A stretch of DNA of 64,000 bases from Fen-1301 sp963786395 (GTDB lineage: Bacteria; Bacteroidota; Ignavibacteria; Ignavibacteriales; Ignavibacteriaceae): positions 112,621-176,620 of the forward strand of contig CAWAZD010000006.1 of NCBI GenBank assembly GCA_963786395.1. Direction: 5' to 3'. The first letter of the stretch is position 1. Each line of letters starts with the position of its first letter. Below, one piece after another: positions 39,224 to 46,968 of this stretch. The notes beneath the pieces were generated by a model that had not been told where the DNA came from, did not search any database, and saw nothing but the letters and a program-made list of their open reading frames with translations. The translations under genes were made by a program, and so were the position numbers.

Positions 39224-41808
39224 GCTGGTGGGTATAAGTATTTTGAGTTAATAATTTTCCCTCTTCTTCCAGCAAACTTATATATTTCAAACCAGGAAAT
39301 ACTTAAGAGTCCGGCCGCGAAGCATACGAAAATATCGACCGGGTGAATATAGGAGAATTTAAATAGTTCTCTTCCAACCGGAACAAACAGAGCAAAAGCC
39401 ATAAAGATAATTGCGCCGGTAAGTACTCCGAAAAACGCAATGTTTTTCTCTTTGAATGACTCAATAAAACTTTCACTCCATGAACGGTTGGTTAATATTA
39501 AAGCAATATTGGCAACAATTAATGTTGTAAAAGCAAGAGTTCTTCCTTCAAGTTGATTCTTTCCAAACCATAGGCCGCCGAAATACATCATTGTGCATGC
39601 TATTAAAACACCTGCGCCCTGCAGAAGGCTTATGATAACATTCCTTTTACCAAACAAAGGTTCTTTTACATTCCGGGGAGATCTGCTTAAAAGATCTGCT
39701 TCCTCCTTCTCTGCTTCAAAAACAACAGAACAGGCGGGGTCTATAATCAGTTCAAGGAAAACGATATGGATGGGGAAGAGTATAAGTTCTTTATTAAAAA
39801 GAAGGGGAAGTAGTGAAAGTCCTGCAATAGGCACATGTATAGAAAAAATATATGACATTGCTTTTTTAAGGTTATCAAAAATGCGCCGCCCCATTTTTAC
39901 GGCTCCTACAATTGAAGGGAAAGAGTCATCAAGTAAAACAAGAGCTGCAGCTTCCCGGGCAACATCGGTTCCTCTTCCTCCCATGGCAATTCCGATATTA
40001 GAGGATTTTAAAGCGGGGGCATCATTGACACCGTCACCAGTCATAGCTACAATTTCACCTGCTGCTTTAAGGGCATTAACAATTTTAAGTTTTTGTTCAG
40101 GCACAACCCTGCAGAAAATATTAGTATCTTTTATTCTCTTAATAAGGTTTTCCTGTGTTAGCTGAGATAAATCCGGTCCGGTAATAAACTTTTCATTATT
40201 CTTTAATCCTATTTGTTTACCAATACTCATAGCAGTACCCGGATGGTCTCCGGTGATCATAATAACCCTTATCCCCGCCCTGTAACATTCTGCAATAGCT
40301 TCGGGAACAAAAGGGCGCACAGGATCGGCGAACCCGATTAGTCCCATAAATCTGAAATCAAAATCGTGCTGGTTCCCCGGCAGGGTTCCGTTAGTTATAA
40401 ATGCTCCAGCCACACCAAGGACGCGCAAACCCTTGCTGCTCATTTTATCTACAACTCCGGTAAGTTCTTTAAATTGATCTTCCGGAAGATGACATAAATT
40501 GAAAATAGCTTCGGGAGCTCCTTTGGACGATATTGTAAGCTGATCTTTGTTATGCGATTCCCAAACATTAGACATTGCCAGCAATTCTTTTGACAAAGAA
40601 TATTCTTCCACAAGATCCCAGTCATTATGGAGATGTTCAGTGCCGTTAAGTTTTACATCGCCTAATTGTTTTAAAGCTTTTTCCATCGGATCAAAGGGAT
40701 CGCGGCGGCTTGCAAGAATACCATATTCCACAAGCTCATGAAAATCATCATCAATCGGGGAGTTATTTATTTCATCAATTCTTTGAAATTTATTAACCGC
40801 GTAAATCTCAGAAATTTCCATTTGGTTCATGGTAAGTGTACCGGTTTTATCAACACATAAAACAGTAGCGGCGCCAAGTGTTTCAACAACAGGGATTCGT
40901 CTAGTAAGTACATTACTTTTAGAAATACGCCATGCACCAAGGGCAAGAAAAATAGTTAGCACAACCGGAAATTCCTCGGGGAGCATAGCCATAGCAAGTG
41001 TAAGTCCGGCAAGTAATCCGTTTATCCAGTCAGATCTTAAAAGGCCAAAAACCAGAACCACAATTAAACAAAGAATAGTTCCGGCAATGGCAATTTTCTT
41101 AACTAATCTTGCGGTTTCTTTTTTAAGTAAAGTATCTTCAATTTCAACAGAAGAAAGGGCCTTACCTATTTTGCCAATTTCAGTATCGGGCCCGGTAGAG
41201 ATTACCTTTGCAATTCCTTGCCCCTGAACAATCATAGAGCCGGAGTAAACAAAAGGAAGATCATCACCGCCGGGCAAACCTATTTCCACAGCTTCAGATT
41301 CCGATTTATCCCAGTAGGTTTTTCTTACAGGAACAGATTCACCTGTAAGGAGAGATTCATCGGCACTTAAATTAATTGACTGGATTACAATAGCATCGGC
41401 CGGCACCCTATCTCCTTCGTTAAGGATAATAATATCCTCCCTTACAACTTCGTGACCTGAAATTCTGATCTGTTTACCTCCCCTGATAACCAAAGCGCGC
41501 GGACTTGAAAGATCGCGTAAAGCTTCAAGGGCTCTTTCAGTTTTTCGTTCCTGTACAAAAGTAATCCCCATAATAACGAAGACAAAGCCAAGCAATAAAA
41601 CAGCTTCTTTAAGGTCCCCTAATAGCAGGTACATAACACCGCAAGCAACAAGCAGCAGGAACATTGGTTCTTTAATTACTTCCAGAGCCATAATGAAAAT
41701 AGTTCTTTTTTTTGAAGAAGGGAGTTCATTATAGCCTTCAGTTCTTAAGCGATCCTGAGCAGTCTGGATATTAAGACCCGCTATTTTTTCAAAATCAAAA
41801 TTCTTCAT
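39220..41808 (-). CDS. Cation-translocating P-type ATPase (P2 type, Ca2+-like)
   Basis: 862 residues. An N-terminal cation-ATPase domain is followed by the actuator motif L-T-G-E-S (about 154-158), TM4 motif P-E-E-F-P (about 277-281), phosphorylation site D-K-T-G-T-L-T (Asp320), and hinge T-G-D-G-V-N-D-A-P (about 590). The C-terminal membrane block gives about ten helices in all. The overall layout fits SERCA/PMR1-like bacterial pumps; P-E-E-F-P differs from the common P-E-G-L-P, so the ion (Ca2+, Mn2+ or another) is uncertain. It is the first gene of an operon with the LytS/LytTR pair. Confidence 0.92.
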   Translation of the reverse strand: MKNFDFEKIAGLNIQTAQDRLRTEGYNELPSSKKRTIFIMALEVIKEPMFLLLVACGVMYLLLGDLKEAVLLLGFVFVIMGITFVQERKTERALEALRDLSSPRALVIRGGKQIRISGHEVVREDIIILNEGDRVPADAIVIQSINLSADESLLTGESVPVRKTYWDKSESEAVEIGLPGGDDLPFVYSGSMIVQGQGIAKVISTGPDTEIGKIGKALSSVEIEDTLLKKETARLVKKIAIAGTILCLIVVLVFGLLRSDWINGLLAGLTLAMAMLPEEFPVVLTIFLALGAWRISKSNVLTRRIPVVETLGAATVLCVDKTGTLTMNQMEISEIYAVNKFQRIDEINNSPIDDDFHELVEYGILASRRDPFDPMEKALKQLGDVKLNGTEHLHNDWDLVEEYSLSKELLAMSNVWESHNKDQLTISSKGAPEAIFNLCHLPEDQFKELTGVVDKMSSKGLRVLGVAGAFITNGTLPGNQHDFDFRFMGLIGFADPVRPFVPEAIAECYRAGIRVIMITGDHPGTAMSIGKQIGLKNNEKFITGPDLSQLTQENLIKRIKDTNIFCRVVPEQKLKIVNALKAAGEIVAMTGDGVNDAPALKSSNIGIAMGGRGTDVAREAAALVLLDDSFPSIVGAVKMGRRIFDNLKKAMSYIFSIHVPIAGLSLLPLLFNKELILFPIHIVFLELIIDPACSVVFEAEKEEADLLSRSPRNVKEPLFGKRNVIISLLQGAGVLIACTMMYFGGLWFGKNQLEGRTLAFTTLIVANIALILTNRSWSESFIESFKEKNIAFFGVLTGAIIFMAFALFVPVGRELFKFSYIHPVDIFVCFAAGLLSISWFEIYKFAGRRGKIINSKYLYPPA

Positions 41809-41847
41809 TCTTTATAAAAGCCGATATTTTGTCAAATGAAACTATCA

Positions 41848-42165
41848 TTAATCAAAGAGATTCCCAAATATCTGGGCAATACCTCCTTTTCTTATGGGCT
41901 TTCCGTTTTTATCATAATACATCTTTCCTTTGTGATGCCCATAATCACGTTCATCATCGTCGTCGTCAAAATTATGGTGTTCTTTATGCTTGTTATTTTT
42001 CTCATAATATTGTTCATTGGAATAATCGGTTGGCTGAGTACGGGCTATAATTTTGTCAAGCTCACCTTTATCCAGCCAGATACCGCGGCATTGCGGGCAA
42101 TAGTCAATTTCAACTTCCTGGCGTTCTGTCATTAAAAGATCAACGCTGCATACAGGGCATTTCAT
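41848..42165 (-). CDS. Small zinc-ribbon protein (TFIIB-type zinc finger)
   Basis: 105 residues. The N-terminal zinc ribbon has M-K-C-P-V-C near the start and I-D-Y-C-P-Q-C-R-G-I-W-L-D-K-G-E-L, the standard zf-TFIIB pattern. A very acidic and His-rich linker follows (H-K-E-H-H-N-F-D-D-D-D-D-E-R-D-Y-G-H-H), which could bind metal. The C-terminus has basic residues and a hydrophobic end (I-A-Q-I-F-G-N-L-F-D). Function of the family is unknown. It lies 39 bases upstream of the ATPase gene on the same strand, so it may be the first gene of that operon. Confidence 0.88.
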   Translation of the reverse strand: MKCPVCSVDLLMTERQEVEIDYCPQCRGIWLDKGELDKIIARTQPTDYSNEQYYEKNNKHKEHHNFDDDDDERDYGHHKGKMYYDKNGKPIRKGGIAQIFGNLFD

Positions 42166-42318
42166 AATGTTCTCCTTTAATTATTATTATTAGTAGAAAT
42201 TCTTACAGTCGAAAGGTAACAATATAGCGAAATTGTTATCTCCAATAAATTACCGGAGTGAAGTATTATCAGGTTAAAATGATGAAAAAAGGAGTTAAGC
42301 CATTAACAGATAAAATAA

Positions 42319-42375
42319 TTTAAGACAATTTTAAGAATCCATTTAGATGGTTTTAAGGATACGGGTGTAATTTTG
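42319..42375 (+). promoter_or_regulatory. Phased TTTAAG operator array and promoter of the regulator operon
   Basis: TTTAAG at 42319, 42330 and 42352, and the variant ATTTAG at 42341, form four half-sites at an exact 11-base step. Ten bases after the last comes TAATTTTG (42368-42375), a full match to the TAnnTTTG -7 element of Bacteroidota. OmpR/PhoB-type regulators bind direct half-sites spaced 11 bases apart, and such a regulator is encoded in the operon that starts at 42401. The same layout recurs at 44995. Confidence 0.8.
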
Positions 42376-42400
42376 TAGAAAACGATAAGGAAATATTAAT

Positions 42401-42907
42401 ATGTTTGATACTTCGTTTCTGCATCCGATGATTGTGCATTTTCCTATAGCACTTTTAATTGTTGGATTCCTGGCCGAGTTAACAGGGCTCTTTGTTCAAA
42501 AGGAATTTTTTAGTAAAACAGGCTTTTATTTATTAATTTTGGGCACTGTTGGAGTAATAACAGCCTATTTTACGGGACAAGCTGCTGGCAATGGTATTTC
42601 TGAATCCGGCGATTTAAAACGGGCGCTGGAATCGCATGAAAATGCAGCTGAACTTACATTATGGCTTATGGCAGCTGCAGCTGCAGTAAGAATTGCTCTT
42701 GTGTTAATGAAAAAATATTCCGGTGTATTTAAAGGTATCGCATTTGTCCTATTCCTTCTTGGAGTCCTTTCTGTTGCCAGGACAGGTTATTATGGCGGTG
42801 AACTAGTGTATAAACACGCAGCCGGTGTTCAATTAAACCTTGGTCTGGATTTACCTCCGGATAATTCCGGATCCGGAACAGTTCCGGAAAAAAAGTCAGA
42901 TGATTAA
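42401..42907 (+). CDS. DUF2231 membrane protein
   Basis: 168 residues with four transmembrane segments. DUF2231 hallmarks are visible: H-P-M-I-V-H-F-P-I-A at the N-terminus, S-H-E in the loop after TM2, and G-G-E-L-V-Y-K-H-A-A-G-V near the end. Conserved histidines suggest haem or metal binding, as proposed for this family; the function is not known. It is the first gene of the operon with the OmpR-type regulator and kinase, 17 bases upstream of the regulator, which suggests involvement in the same stress response. Confidence 0.88.
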   Translation: MFDTSFLHPMIVHFPIALLIVGFLAELTGLFVQKEFFSKTGFYLLILGTVGVITAYFTGQAAGNGISESGDLKRALESHENAAELTLWLMAAAAAVRIALVLMKKYSGVFKGIAFVLFLLGVLSVARTGYYGGELVYKHAAGVQLNLGLDLPPDNSGSGTVPEKKSDD

Positions 42908-42924
42908 AACGAAGAGTTCTTATT

Positions 42925-43602
42925 ATGAGAGTCCTTGTAATTGAAGACGAAACAGGCATAGCTAATTTTATCCGGGACGGATTAAAGGAGGAGGGATTTG
43001 CCGTTGATACAGCGGACAATGGGAAGCTGGGTCTTGAAATGTCTCTCTCGAATGATTATGATATAATACTGCTCGATTGGATGCTTCCTGGAATGAACGG
43101 AATTGAAATATGCCAGCAAATCAGGAAAGAAAATGTAACGGTACCGGTTATCTTTCTCACAGCCAAAGACACAGTGCATGACACTATTTTCGGTTTGGAA
43201 TCCGGGGCGAATGATTATATAAAAAAACCTTTTTCATTTGAAGAACTTCTTGCAAGAATAAGAGTACAGCTTAGAACCAAAGAAGGGGAGCATTCGGTTC
43301 TGAAACTTGGGAGTTTAGAGATGAACCTTGAATCGAGGCAGGTATCAAACGGGGGCACCGATATACAGTTTACTCACAAAGAGTTTGCACTGCTTGAATT
43401 TCTTATCCGTAATAAAAATAAAGTCTGCACGAGAACCAAGATTATAGAACATGTGTGGGATATCCATTTTGATTCTGATACATCAGTAATTGATGTGTAT
43501 ATAAATTTTATAAGAAAAAAACTCGAAGCAGCGGGAGCCGAAAATATTATCCACACATTAAGGGGTGTTGGATATATAGCAAAGGATGAATGGTCCAATT
43601 AA
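42925..43602 (+). CDS. OmpR/PhoB-family response regulator
   Basis: 225 residues. The receiver has E-D-E acidic residues at 7-9, phospho-acceptor Asp51 in I-I-L-L-D-W-M-L-P-G, and Lys in V-I-F-L-T-A-K-D. The winged-helix C-terminal domain includes L-N-L-E-S-R-Q-V, F-T-H-K-E-F-A-L-L-E-F-L, V-I-D-V-Y-I-N-F-I-R-K-K-L and L-R-G-V-G-Y-I-A. The sequence style is close to CusR/CopR-type regulators. Its gene overlaps the kinase start by 13 bases. The array upstream of its own operon and that upstream of the rubrerythrin gene are probable targets. Confidence 0.95.
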   Translation: MRVLVIEDETGIANFIRDGLKEEGFAVDTADNGKLGLEMSLSNDYDIILLDWMLPGMNGIEICQQIRKENVTVPVIFLTAKDTVHDTIFGLESGANDYIKKPFSFEELLARIRVQLRTKEGEHSVLKLGSLEMNLESRQVSNGGTDIQFTHKEFALLEFLIRNKNKVCTRTKIIEHVWDIHFDSDTSVIDVYINFIRKKLEAAGAENIIHTLRGVGYIAKDEWSN

Positions 43603-44975
43603 GTTTCCGAAACCGTATTGCTTTCTATTATATTGCTATTACCGCATTATTAATAGCAGGATTATTTCTACTACTATATTTTGTTGTAAATAATTCTGCC
43701 TATAGCCATCTGGACTCGGATCTTGATGCCGAAACCGCAGAGGTTTATTCAGCTATAGTTGTTCTGGATAATGATATTATTTATTCTAATCCTTATGAAT
43801 GGCAGGAAAAGGAACACGGACAAATAGAAGTCAATCCAACCTTCATACAGGTAGTTGATACTTCAGGGAAGATTGTAAGAAAAACACCCAACCTAAGAAA
43901 TACTTCTTTGACATTTGAACGCTCAATAAAAAACAAATCCTATTTTAACACTGTGTTTGCAGGTTCCCCAGTGAGGCAATTACAAACTGCGATTAAAAAC
44001 CCTAACGGCAAAACACTAGCGTATCTTATAATAGCTGTGCCTGTAGAAGAATCCGCAATAATTATTAAAAACCTGGGGTATACACTAATTATTGGTTTTC
44101 CGGTTGTACTTCTTCTCCTTTTTGTTATTTCAAGGTTCATTGCAGGAAGGTTTATTTCTCCTTTAAACAGGGTAATTAACACAGCCAATAAAATCACAAA
44201 TGAAAATTTAGAACAAAGGATAGAACTCCCCCCGCATAAGGATGAAATAGCAACGCTTACATTAACAATAAATAACCTTCTTGATCGTTTGGAAGATGTA
44301 ATTATCAGGGAAAAACAATTCACTGCTGATGCGTCACATGAATTGAGGACTCCTCTGTCAATTATTAAAGGGACACTTGAAGTCCTTACAAGGAAGCCAC
44401 GCGATACAGAGCATTATGTTGAAAAAATAAATTATGTAATTGGAGAAGTTGACAGGATGTCAGCACTGATAGACCGTTTATTAGAACTGGCAAGACTTGA
44501 AAGCGGTAAGATAACGACCGAATTTGTTGAGTTTAATCTGGTATCTGTTATTAATAATATTTATGAAAGAATTACTCACCTGCATTCAGGCACGAATATT
44601 CAGTTCCTTCATGATTGGGGTGATGATTGTATAGTAAAAGCAGATTTATCAATGACCTGTGTTATACTTGAGAACCTTATTTCAAATTCCCTGAAGTATT
44701 CTTCAGAGAATCCGGTAATTAAAATCTCATTAATCAAAGAACGTGGTCAGATTATTTGTACTGTAAAAGATAATGGTAAAGGAATCCCTCAAGAACAGTT
44801 AAATAAAATATTTGACAGATTTTACCGTGTTGATGAATCGCGTAATATTCAGGTATCCGGTTTAGGTCTGGGGCTTGCAATAGTGAAGCGTCTTGCAGAT
44901 TTGCAGCATATTAAAATAACTGTAGAAAGCAAAATCAATTCCGGAACAGCATTCCGTATTTACTTTCCATTATAG
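43590..44975 (+). CDS. Sensor histidine kinase (CusS/BaeS-like)
   Basis: 461 residues. TM1 near residues 12-34, a periplasmic sensor region of about 130 residues without Cys or His clusters, TM2 near residue 160-182, then HAMP (I-S-P-L-N-R-V-I-N-T-A-N-K-I). The HisKA box is A-S-H-E-L-R-T-P-L-S-I-I-K-G. The HATPase domain has L-I-S-N-S-L-K-Y-S, V-K-D-N-G-K-G-I-P and G-L-G-L-G-L-A-I-V. It is the cognate kinase of the overlapping regulator. The signal is unknown; the target genes suggest metal, redox or envelope stress. Confidence 0.94.
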   Translation: MVQLSFRNRIAFYYIAITALLIAGLFLLLYFVVNNSAYSHLDSDLDAETAEVYSAIVVLDNDIIYSNPYEWQEKEHGQIEVNPTFIQVVDTSGKIVRKTPNLRNTSLTFERSIKNKSYFNTVFAGSPVRQLQTAIKNPNGKTLAYLIIAVPVEESAIIIKNLGYTLIIGFPVVLLLLFVISRFIAGRFISPLNRVINTANKITNENLEQRIELPPHKDEIATLTLTINNLLDRLEDVIIREKQFTADASHELRTPLSIIKGTLEVLTRKPRDTEHYVEKINYVIGEVDRMSALIDRLLELARLESGKITTEFVEFNLVSVINNIYERITHLHSGTNIQFLHDWGDDCIVKADLSMTCVILENLISNSLKYSSENPVIKISLIKERGQIICTVKDNGKGIPQEQLNKIFDRFYRVDESRNIQVSGLGLGLAIVKRLADLQHIKITVESKINSGTAFRIYFPL

Positions 44976-44994
44976 CCTTCCGCATTCGCAAAAA

Positions 44995-45051
44995 TTTAAG
45001 ACAATTTTAAGGATTACTTTAGACTGGTTTAAGGTAGTGATTGTAAATTAG
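44995..45051 (+). promoter_or_regulatory. Phased TTTAAG operator array and promoter of the rubrerythrin gene
   Basis: TTTAAG at 44995, 45006 and 45028 with CTTTAG at 45017: the same four-half-site layout and 11-base phase as at 42319, including the same degenerate third position. A -10-like TAAATTAG (45044-45051) starts ten bases after the last half-site, exactly as in the other promoter. This points to control of the rubrerythrin gene by the OmpR-type regulator encoded just upstream. Confidence 0.78.
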
Positions 45052-45096
45052 ATGTAAATAAATTAAACATTTACAAATAAATGAAGGAAAGAAAAA

Positions 45097-45714
45097 ATGA
45101 AAAAACAAATAATTCTGTTAGTTATTCTGATAATGGCACTCTCTGTCTTTAACATATATGCAAGTTCAGGGAGTAAAACAGTTGCCAACATTAAATCGGC
45201 CATAATAGGGGAAACTACTGCCAGCGAGAAATACGCTGCATATTCAAAAAAAGCTAAAGAAGAAGGTTATCTTAAAATTGCTTTATTATTTGAAGCTGCT
45301 TCAAAATCTGAATCGATACATGCTAATAATCATAGGTCTGTACTTGAACAGCTTGGTGTAAAAATGGATGCATTCAAACCGGATTATAAAGTAAAGGCAA
45401 CTAAAGAAAACCTGGAAGACGCATATAAGGGAGAGTCTTATGAAGTTGCTACAATGTACCCCGGTTTCTTAAAAACAGCAAAAAATGAGAATGTTAATAT
45501 GGCTCTTATCTCCTTTAATTATGCCTTCCAGACTGAAAAGAAGCACCAGGCCATGTATAAAAACGCAATTGATCAACTGATGGCTGGAAAGGACAAAGAA
45601 CTTTCATCAAAATATATGGTATGCCTTACGTGCGGAAATACCTATGATGGAGAGGCACCTTCGAGATGCGGAATATCGATGACTCCTAAAGAAAGATTTG
45701 TTACAATCCAATAA
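45097..45714 (+). CDS. Exported rubrerythrin-like protein with altered rubredoxin site
   Basis: 205 residues. A Sec-type signal peptide (about 22 residues ending I-Y-A) precedes a ferritin-like di-iron four-helix domain, with ligand motifs including I-I-G-E-T-T-A-S-E-K-Y, E-A-A-S-K-S-E-S-I-H, and F-Q-T-E-K-K-H. The C-terminal rubredoxin-like knuckle has C-L-T-C-G-N and then R-C-G-I-S-M, where the family has R-C-P-x-C. The fourth Cys ligand is therefore missing and the expected Pro is Gly. Normal rubrerythrins are cytoplasmic peroxide reductases. Export and the missing ligand suggest a changed electron supply. It is followed by a strong terminator. Confidence 0.88.
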   Translation: MKKQIILLVILIMALSVFNIYASSGSKTVANIKSAIIGETTASEKYAAYSKKAKEEGYLKIALLFEAASKSESIHANNHRSVLEQLGVKMDAFKPDYKVKATKENLEDAYKGESYEVATMYPGFLKTAKNENVNMALISFNYAFQTEKKHQAMYKNAIDQLMAGKDKELSSKYMVCLTCGNTYDGEAPSRCGISMTPKERFVTIQ

Positions 45715-45751
45715 ATTCAAAATAAACAAAGGTCTATTTCTTCCTTGAATG

Positions 45752-45776
45752 CCCGGATATCAAAATATCCGGGTTT
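45752..45776 (+). terminator. Intrinsic terminator after rubrerythrin
   Basis: CCCGGATAT (45752-45760), CAAA loop, ATATCCGGG (45765-45773), then TTT: a perfect 9-bp stem 37 bases after the stop codon. Confidence 0.85.
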
Positions 45777-45813
45777 CCATTAAAATAACCTTTATAAGAG
45801 AAATAAATTCAGT

Positions 45814-45852
45814 TTTAAATTTAATTTAAGTTAAATTTTAGAATTGTATAAT
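45814..45852 (+). promoter_or_regulatory. Possible weaker TTTAAG array upstream of the efflux genes
   Basis: TTTAAA (45814), TTTAAG (45825) and TTTTAG (45836) again follow an 11-base step, and TATAAT (45847-45852) follows. The region is very AT-rich, so chance matches are likelier here. If real, the efflux genes belong to the same regulon as the rubrerythrin. Confidence 0.45.
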
Positions 45853-45873
45853 TAATAATATTATTACTAAATA

Positions 45874-46950
45874 ATGAAAAAGCAAACCAAGATAATTCTT
45901 TACGGTACCCTTGCAATTGTTCTCTCAGCAATATTCATACTTCCAAGGATCATTTCTCCGGGCAAAGCTGATGCCAGGGGGAAAAGAAGTTCGGAGCAAA
46001 CAGCTATAACTTCTATTTCCGTTAAAGGCATGATTGTTTCAACCCAAGTAATTGAAAACAACATATCAAGTATAGGAACAGCACTTGCTTCAGAAGAAGT
46101 GGAAATAAAAAGCGAAACCACCGGAAGGTTAATAAATATATTTTTTAAAGAAGGTTCATTAGTATCAAAGGGGCAATTGCTGGCTAAGATTAATGACTCC
46201 GAACTGCAATCACAATTAGCGAAAGCAAAAAGCAGATTAAAGTTACTGCAGGACCGGGAAGAAAGACAACGAGTACTTTATGAAAAACAATTAAGCAGCA
46301 AAGAAGATTATGATGTAGCATTAAACGAACTGAATTCTCTTAGGGCTGATATAGAGCTCCTCAATGTTCAGATATCCAAGACTGAGATAAGAGCCCCATT
46401 TAGCGGTAAAATTGGTATTAGAAATATCAGCGAGGGGGCATACGTTTCACCAGCTAATGTAATTGCAAATCTTCAGAACCTTTCACAAATAAAAATAGAT
46501 TTTACTATCCCAGAAAAGTATGCCACATTAATCAAGCAGAATGATAACCTAAAGTTTAAACCTGTTAATGAAAAAGATTATCTTAAAGGAAAGGTTTATG
46601 CAATAGAGCCAAAAATAAACAGGGCAACAAGAACAATTCTAGTAAGAGGTATCTATTCTAATGCAGGGAATAAAGTTATACCAGGTTCTTTTTTGGATGT
46701 TAAGCTGGAACTCAAGAAGATAAATAATGCGATAATGGTTCCGTCTTATGCTTTGATTCAAGATATAAAAGGAGATATGATATTTCAGTTCAAAGCTGGC
46801 AAAGCAATGCAGCAAATTGTTGGAATAGGGCTTCGGACCGAAGATAAAGTTCAGATAATCAGCGGTATAAATCCCGGCGATACAATAATTACTTCAGGGA
46901 TTTTACAGTTAAAGAATAACATGAAAGTAAATATCAAATCTATGGAATAG
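45874..46950 (+). CDS. RND efflux periplasmic adaptor
   Basis: 358 residues. An N-terminal membrane anchor is followed by a barrel-sandwich half (V-E-I-K-S-E-T-T-G-R-L-I-N-I-F-F-K-E-G), a short coiled coil (L-A-K-A-K-S-R-L-K-L-L-Q-D-R), the second sandwich half (I-R-A-P-F-S-G-K-I-G-I-R), a beta-barrel and a membrane-proximal domain. This is the order of MexA/AcrA-type adaptors. It forms an operon with the RND gene 18 bases downstream. No TolC gene lies in this operon. Confidence 0.93.
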   Translation: MKKQTKIILYGTLAIVLSAIFILPRIISPGKADARGKRSSEQTAITSISVKGMIVSTQVIENNISSIGTALASEEVEIKSETTGRLINIFFKEGSLVSKGQLLAKINDSELQSQLAKAKSRLKLLQDREERQRVLYEKQLSSKEDYDVALNELNSLRADIELLNVQISKTEIRAPFSGKIGIRNISEGAYVSPANVIANLQNLSQIKIDFTIPEKYATLIKQNDNLKFKPVNEKDYLKGKVYAIEPKINRATRTILVRGIYSNAGNKVIPGSFLDVKLELKKINNAIMVPSYALIQDIKGDMIFQFKAGKAMQQIVGIGLRTEDKVQIISGINPGDTIITSGILQLKNNMKVNIKSME

Positions 46951-46968
46951 GGGAGCAATCATAACTAT

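Noticed and set aside
39593..40165. 190-codon open frame antisense to the P-type ATPase
   Set aside because: It mirrors a strongly conserved ATPase coding region and its translation shows no protein-like pattern.
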